From: Actinomycetota bacterium
GTDB lineage: Bacteria > Actinomycetota > Actinomycetes > Nanopelagicales > Nanopelagicaceae
DNA length: 6,405 bases
Direction of reading: 5' to 3'
Assembly (NCBI GenBank): GCA_947463335.1
Contig: CANHRF010000059.1
Location: forward strand, 1 to 6,405
Part shown: in pieces, positions 5,368 to 6,405 of the stretch
Numbering within the stretch: position 1 is the stretch's first letter
How the letters are laid out: each line of letters begins with the position of its first letter
Notes under the pieces: model-generated
What the model was told of the DNA's origin: nothing
The model's input: the letters and a program-made list of their open reading frames with translations, nothing else
The model's database searches: none
Made by a program: the position numbers and the translations under genes

Positions 5368-6237
5368 TTAGGATTCCACAATCCAATTACCTTCGGTTGC
5401 CACCTTTATCTTAGCCAGCGGTTGGCTAGTTGGCCCAGTGAGAACCTTTGCCCCATCAAAGGGATCAAAAACTGCGCCGTGGCAGGCGCACTGTAAATTC
5501 TTGCTCGCAGAGTTAAATGCAACTGTGCACCCCTCGTGCGTACAGACCGCTGAGTAAGCAAAGATGCCGGTCTTGGTGCGGAATAAAACCGCTGGATTTC
5601 CGTCCTTCGAGGTGAAGTTGTAAGTATCTCCAACTTTTAGAGCTGTATCTTCAATAATTTGTAGCGCTTTTGAATCTGTAGCACCGCTTGAAGTTGCGAG
5701 CGTTTCCTTCGGAAAGAACCTGCCAAGGGCAACGCCGGCGACAGTTATCGCAGCTAACGAAGAAAGTTTAAAGAAGGCTCTTCGATCGACTGTTACCTTA
5801 CTTCTTCGGCGCGATCCATATAGAAAGAGGAAGTAAGTAAGCCAGAGAATTGTGTAGGCAGAGTTACTAGCCAAGAAATATGGTTCAACGTTCCAAGTGC
5901 TTGCCAGCCATAAGGTGAGAGAAGTTAGAAATCCTCCGAAAGCAGCCCAAGTCGGTGCAATCCAAAGCAGAGTCGCTGCGCCAATTGCAAACTCGCTAGC
6001 CATAATTAAAATTCCAACTTGAGTTGCGTGTTCTGCAACTCTGTTGAGCGCAAAATCAATCGGTGAATTTGCAGCGAAGGCAGAGATTTGTGAACCGATA
6101 TATGTGGGCGATCCAGAAGTTAGAAATCCTGGATCGTTCGCCTTATCCCAACCGGCGTAGATCCAAGTAAATCCCAGCCACGCTCTTAAAATTCGTAGCG
6201 GCCAGATCTGGTTCTTCCAGGAAGTTTTCAAGTTCAT
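5368..6237 (-). CDS. DoxX-like membrane protein fused to a Rieske [2Fe-2S] domain
   Basis: This is a predicted membrane redox protein of 289 residues. The N-terminal part (about 12-141) has four hydrophobic helices (about 12-31, 72-95, 97-113, 125-141) of DoxX/TQO-small-subunit character. A basic loop with RRR (143-145) follows, then a twin-arginine motif DRRAFFK (151-157) ahead of a fifth helix (158-174). The C-terminal Rieske domain (about 190-289) has both cluster motifs: CTHEGC (C232, H234, C237) and CACHG (C250, C252, H253). C232, H234, C250 and H253 would bind the cluster; C237 and C252 would form the disulfide typical of bc1-type Rieske proteins. The proline loop GPTSQPL (268-274) is present. 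Four helices would put the basic loop in the cytoplasm and the Rieske domain outside. The electron donor and acceptor are unknown. ATG 6237 has a leaderless -10 box at the right distance. Confidence 0.87.
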   Translation of the reverse strand: MNLKTSWKNQIWPLRILRAWLGFTWIYAGWDKANDPGFLTSGSPTYIGSQISAFAANSPIDFALNRVAEHATQVGILIMASEFAIGAATLLWIAPTWAAFGGFLTSLTLWLASTWNVEPYFLASNSAYTILWLTYFLFLYGSRRRSKVTVDRRAFFKLSSLAAITVAGVALGRFFPKETLATSSGATDSKALQIIEDTALKVGDTYNFTSKDGNPAVLFRTKTGIFAYSAVCTHEGCTVAFNSASKNLQCACHGAVFDPFDGAKVLTGPTSQPLAKIKVATEGNWIVES

Positions 6238-6249
6238 ATATAAAACTTA
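6238..6249 (-). promoter_or_regulatory. Leaderless promoter -10 (TAAGTT) for the DoxX-Rieske gene
   Basis: TAAGTT (6244-6249, minus strand) fits TANNNT and is followed by 6 nt and then the ATG at 6237. No Shine-Dalgarno sequence precedes the ATG. A second -10-like hexamer, CATAAT (6257-6262), lies a little upstream and would give a leader of about 13 nt. Both fall in the 42-bp gap after tRNA-Asn, so read-through from the tRNA promoter is also possible. Confidence 0.45.
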
Positions 6250-6279
6250 GCCCTTAATTATGAGAAATTGATGCGGAAG

Positions 6280-6352
6280 CTGCCCCACCTGGCCTCGATC
6301 CAGGGACATCCGAATTAACAGTTCGGCGCTCTACCAACTGAGCTATGGGGCA
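6280..6352 (-). tRNA. tRNA-Asn (anticodon GTT)
   Basis: A complete 73-nt cloverleaf can be drawn. The acceptor arm pairs TGCCCCA with TGGGGCA (7 bp) and is followed by discriminator G, as expected for tRNA-Asn. The D arm is GCTC/GAGC with loop AGTTGGTA. The anticodon arm is CCGAA/TTCGG with loop CTGTTAA (anticodon GTT). The variable loop is ATGTC, and the T arm is CCTGG/CCAGG. CCA is not encoded and must be added after transcription. The T loop is ATCGAGG, with A instead of the nearly universal T at position 54. No intrinsic terminator follows; the DoxX-Rieske gene begins 42 nt downstream. Confidence 0.95.
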
Positions 6353-6381
6353 TTGGTTACAAACTTGTCGTGCAGGCGCAC

Positions 6382-6387
6382 ACTCTA
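6382..6387 (-). promoter_or_regulatory. Possible -10 box (TAGAGT) for tRNA-Asn
   Basis: TAGAGT on the minus strand lies about 30 nt before the 5' end of the mature tRNA, a distance that fits a -10 box plus a short leader removed by RNase P. It is the same hexamer seen before galT. A -35 element at normal spacing would fall at or beyond the right edge of the window and cannot be checked. Confidence 0.4.
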
Positions 6388-6405
6388 GCGCAGGAGGCGC
6401 TTTCG

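Noticed and set aside
5406..5633. Alternative minus-strand frame inside the Rieske domain
   Set aside because: It shifts frame within a complete Rieske domain whose cysteine and histidine motifs are all in the other frame.
6387..6401. Inverted repeat AGCGC-AGGAG-GCGCT at the right edge
   Set aside because: Five base pairs with no T-tract following, cut by the window edge and overlapping the presumed tRNA promoter; it cannot be assigned.

Overview
The window looks like chromosomal DNA of a small-genome, low-GC actinobacterium, most likely a freshwater acI / Nanopelagicales-type lineage. This is inference. It rests on base composition that looks clearly below 50% GC, very short intergenic gaps, several genes with a TANNNT-type -10 box 6 to 8 nt before the start codon (leaderless mRNAs, common in Actinobacteria), a GalT of actinobacterial type, and a small protein resembling the tail domain of actinobacterial DnaX. 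No mobile element, CRISPR array or phage gene is visible.

Layout. Bases 1-118 hold a rho-independent terminator closing a gene that lies to the left of the window, then a promoter. On the plus strand follow a NarL/LuxR-type response regulator (119-793), a 90-residue protein resembling the DnaX tau tail (831-1103), a secreted GH25 lysozyme overlapping it by ATGA (1100-2722), and galactose-1-phosphate uridylyltransferase (about 2791-3912). GalT converges on and overlaps, by 17 bp, a minus-strand stand-alone ACT-domain protein (3896-4135). Further minus-strand genes, in transcription order from the right edge, are tRNA-Asn(GTT) (6280-6352), a DoxX-Rieske fusion membrane protein (5368-6237) and a membrane-anchored or secreted HtrA-like protease with a PDZ domain (4196-5311).

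How the genes relate. The lysozyme, HtrA protease and DoxX-Rieske protein all act at or outside the cytoplasmic membrane: wall cleavage, protein quality control and electron transfer. The response regulator has no visible partner kinase. GalT belongs to the Leloir pathway, but galK and galE are not in the window. The ACT protein and tRNA-Asn are typical housekeeping genes. No single pathway joins the whole window.

Most notable are the DoxX-Rieske fusion with an internal twin-arginine motif, which suggests mixed Sec/Tat insertion; the free-standing DnaX-tail domain coupled to a secreted lysozyme; and a palindrome, AAGGTWACCTT, at the same distance from the start codon in two promoters on opposite strands about 4 kb apart. 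There is no gene-free stretch longer than 300 bases.
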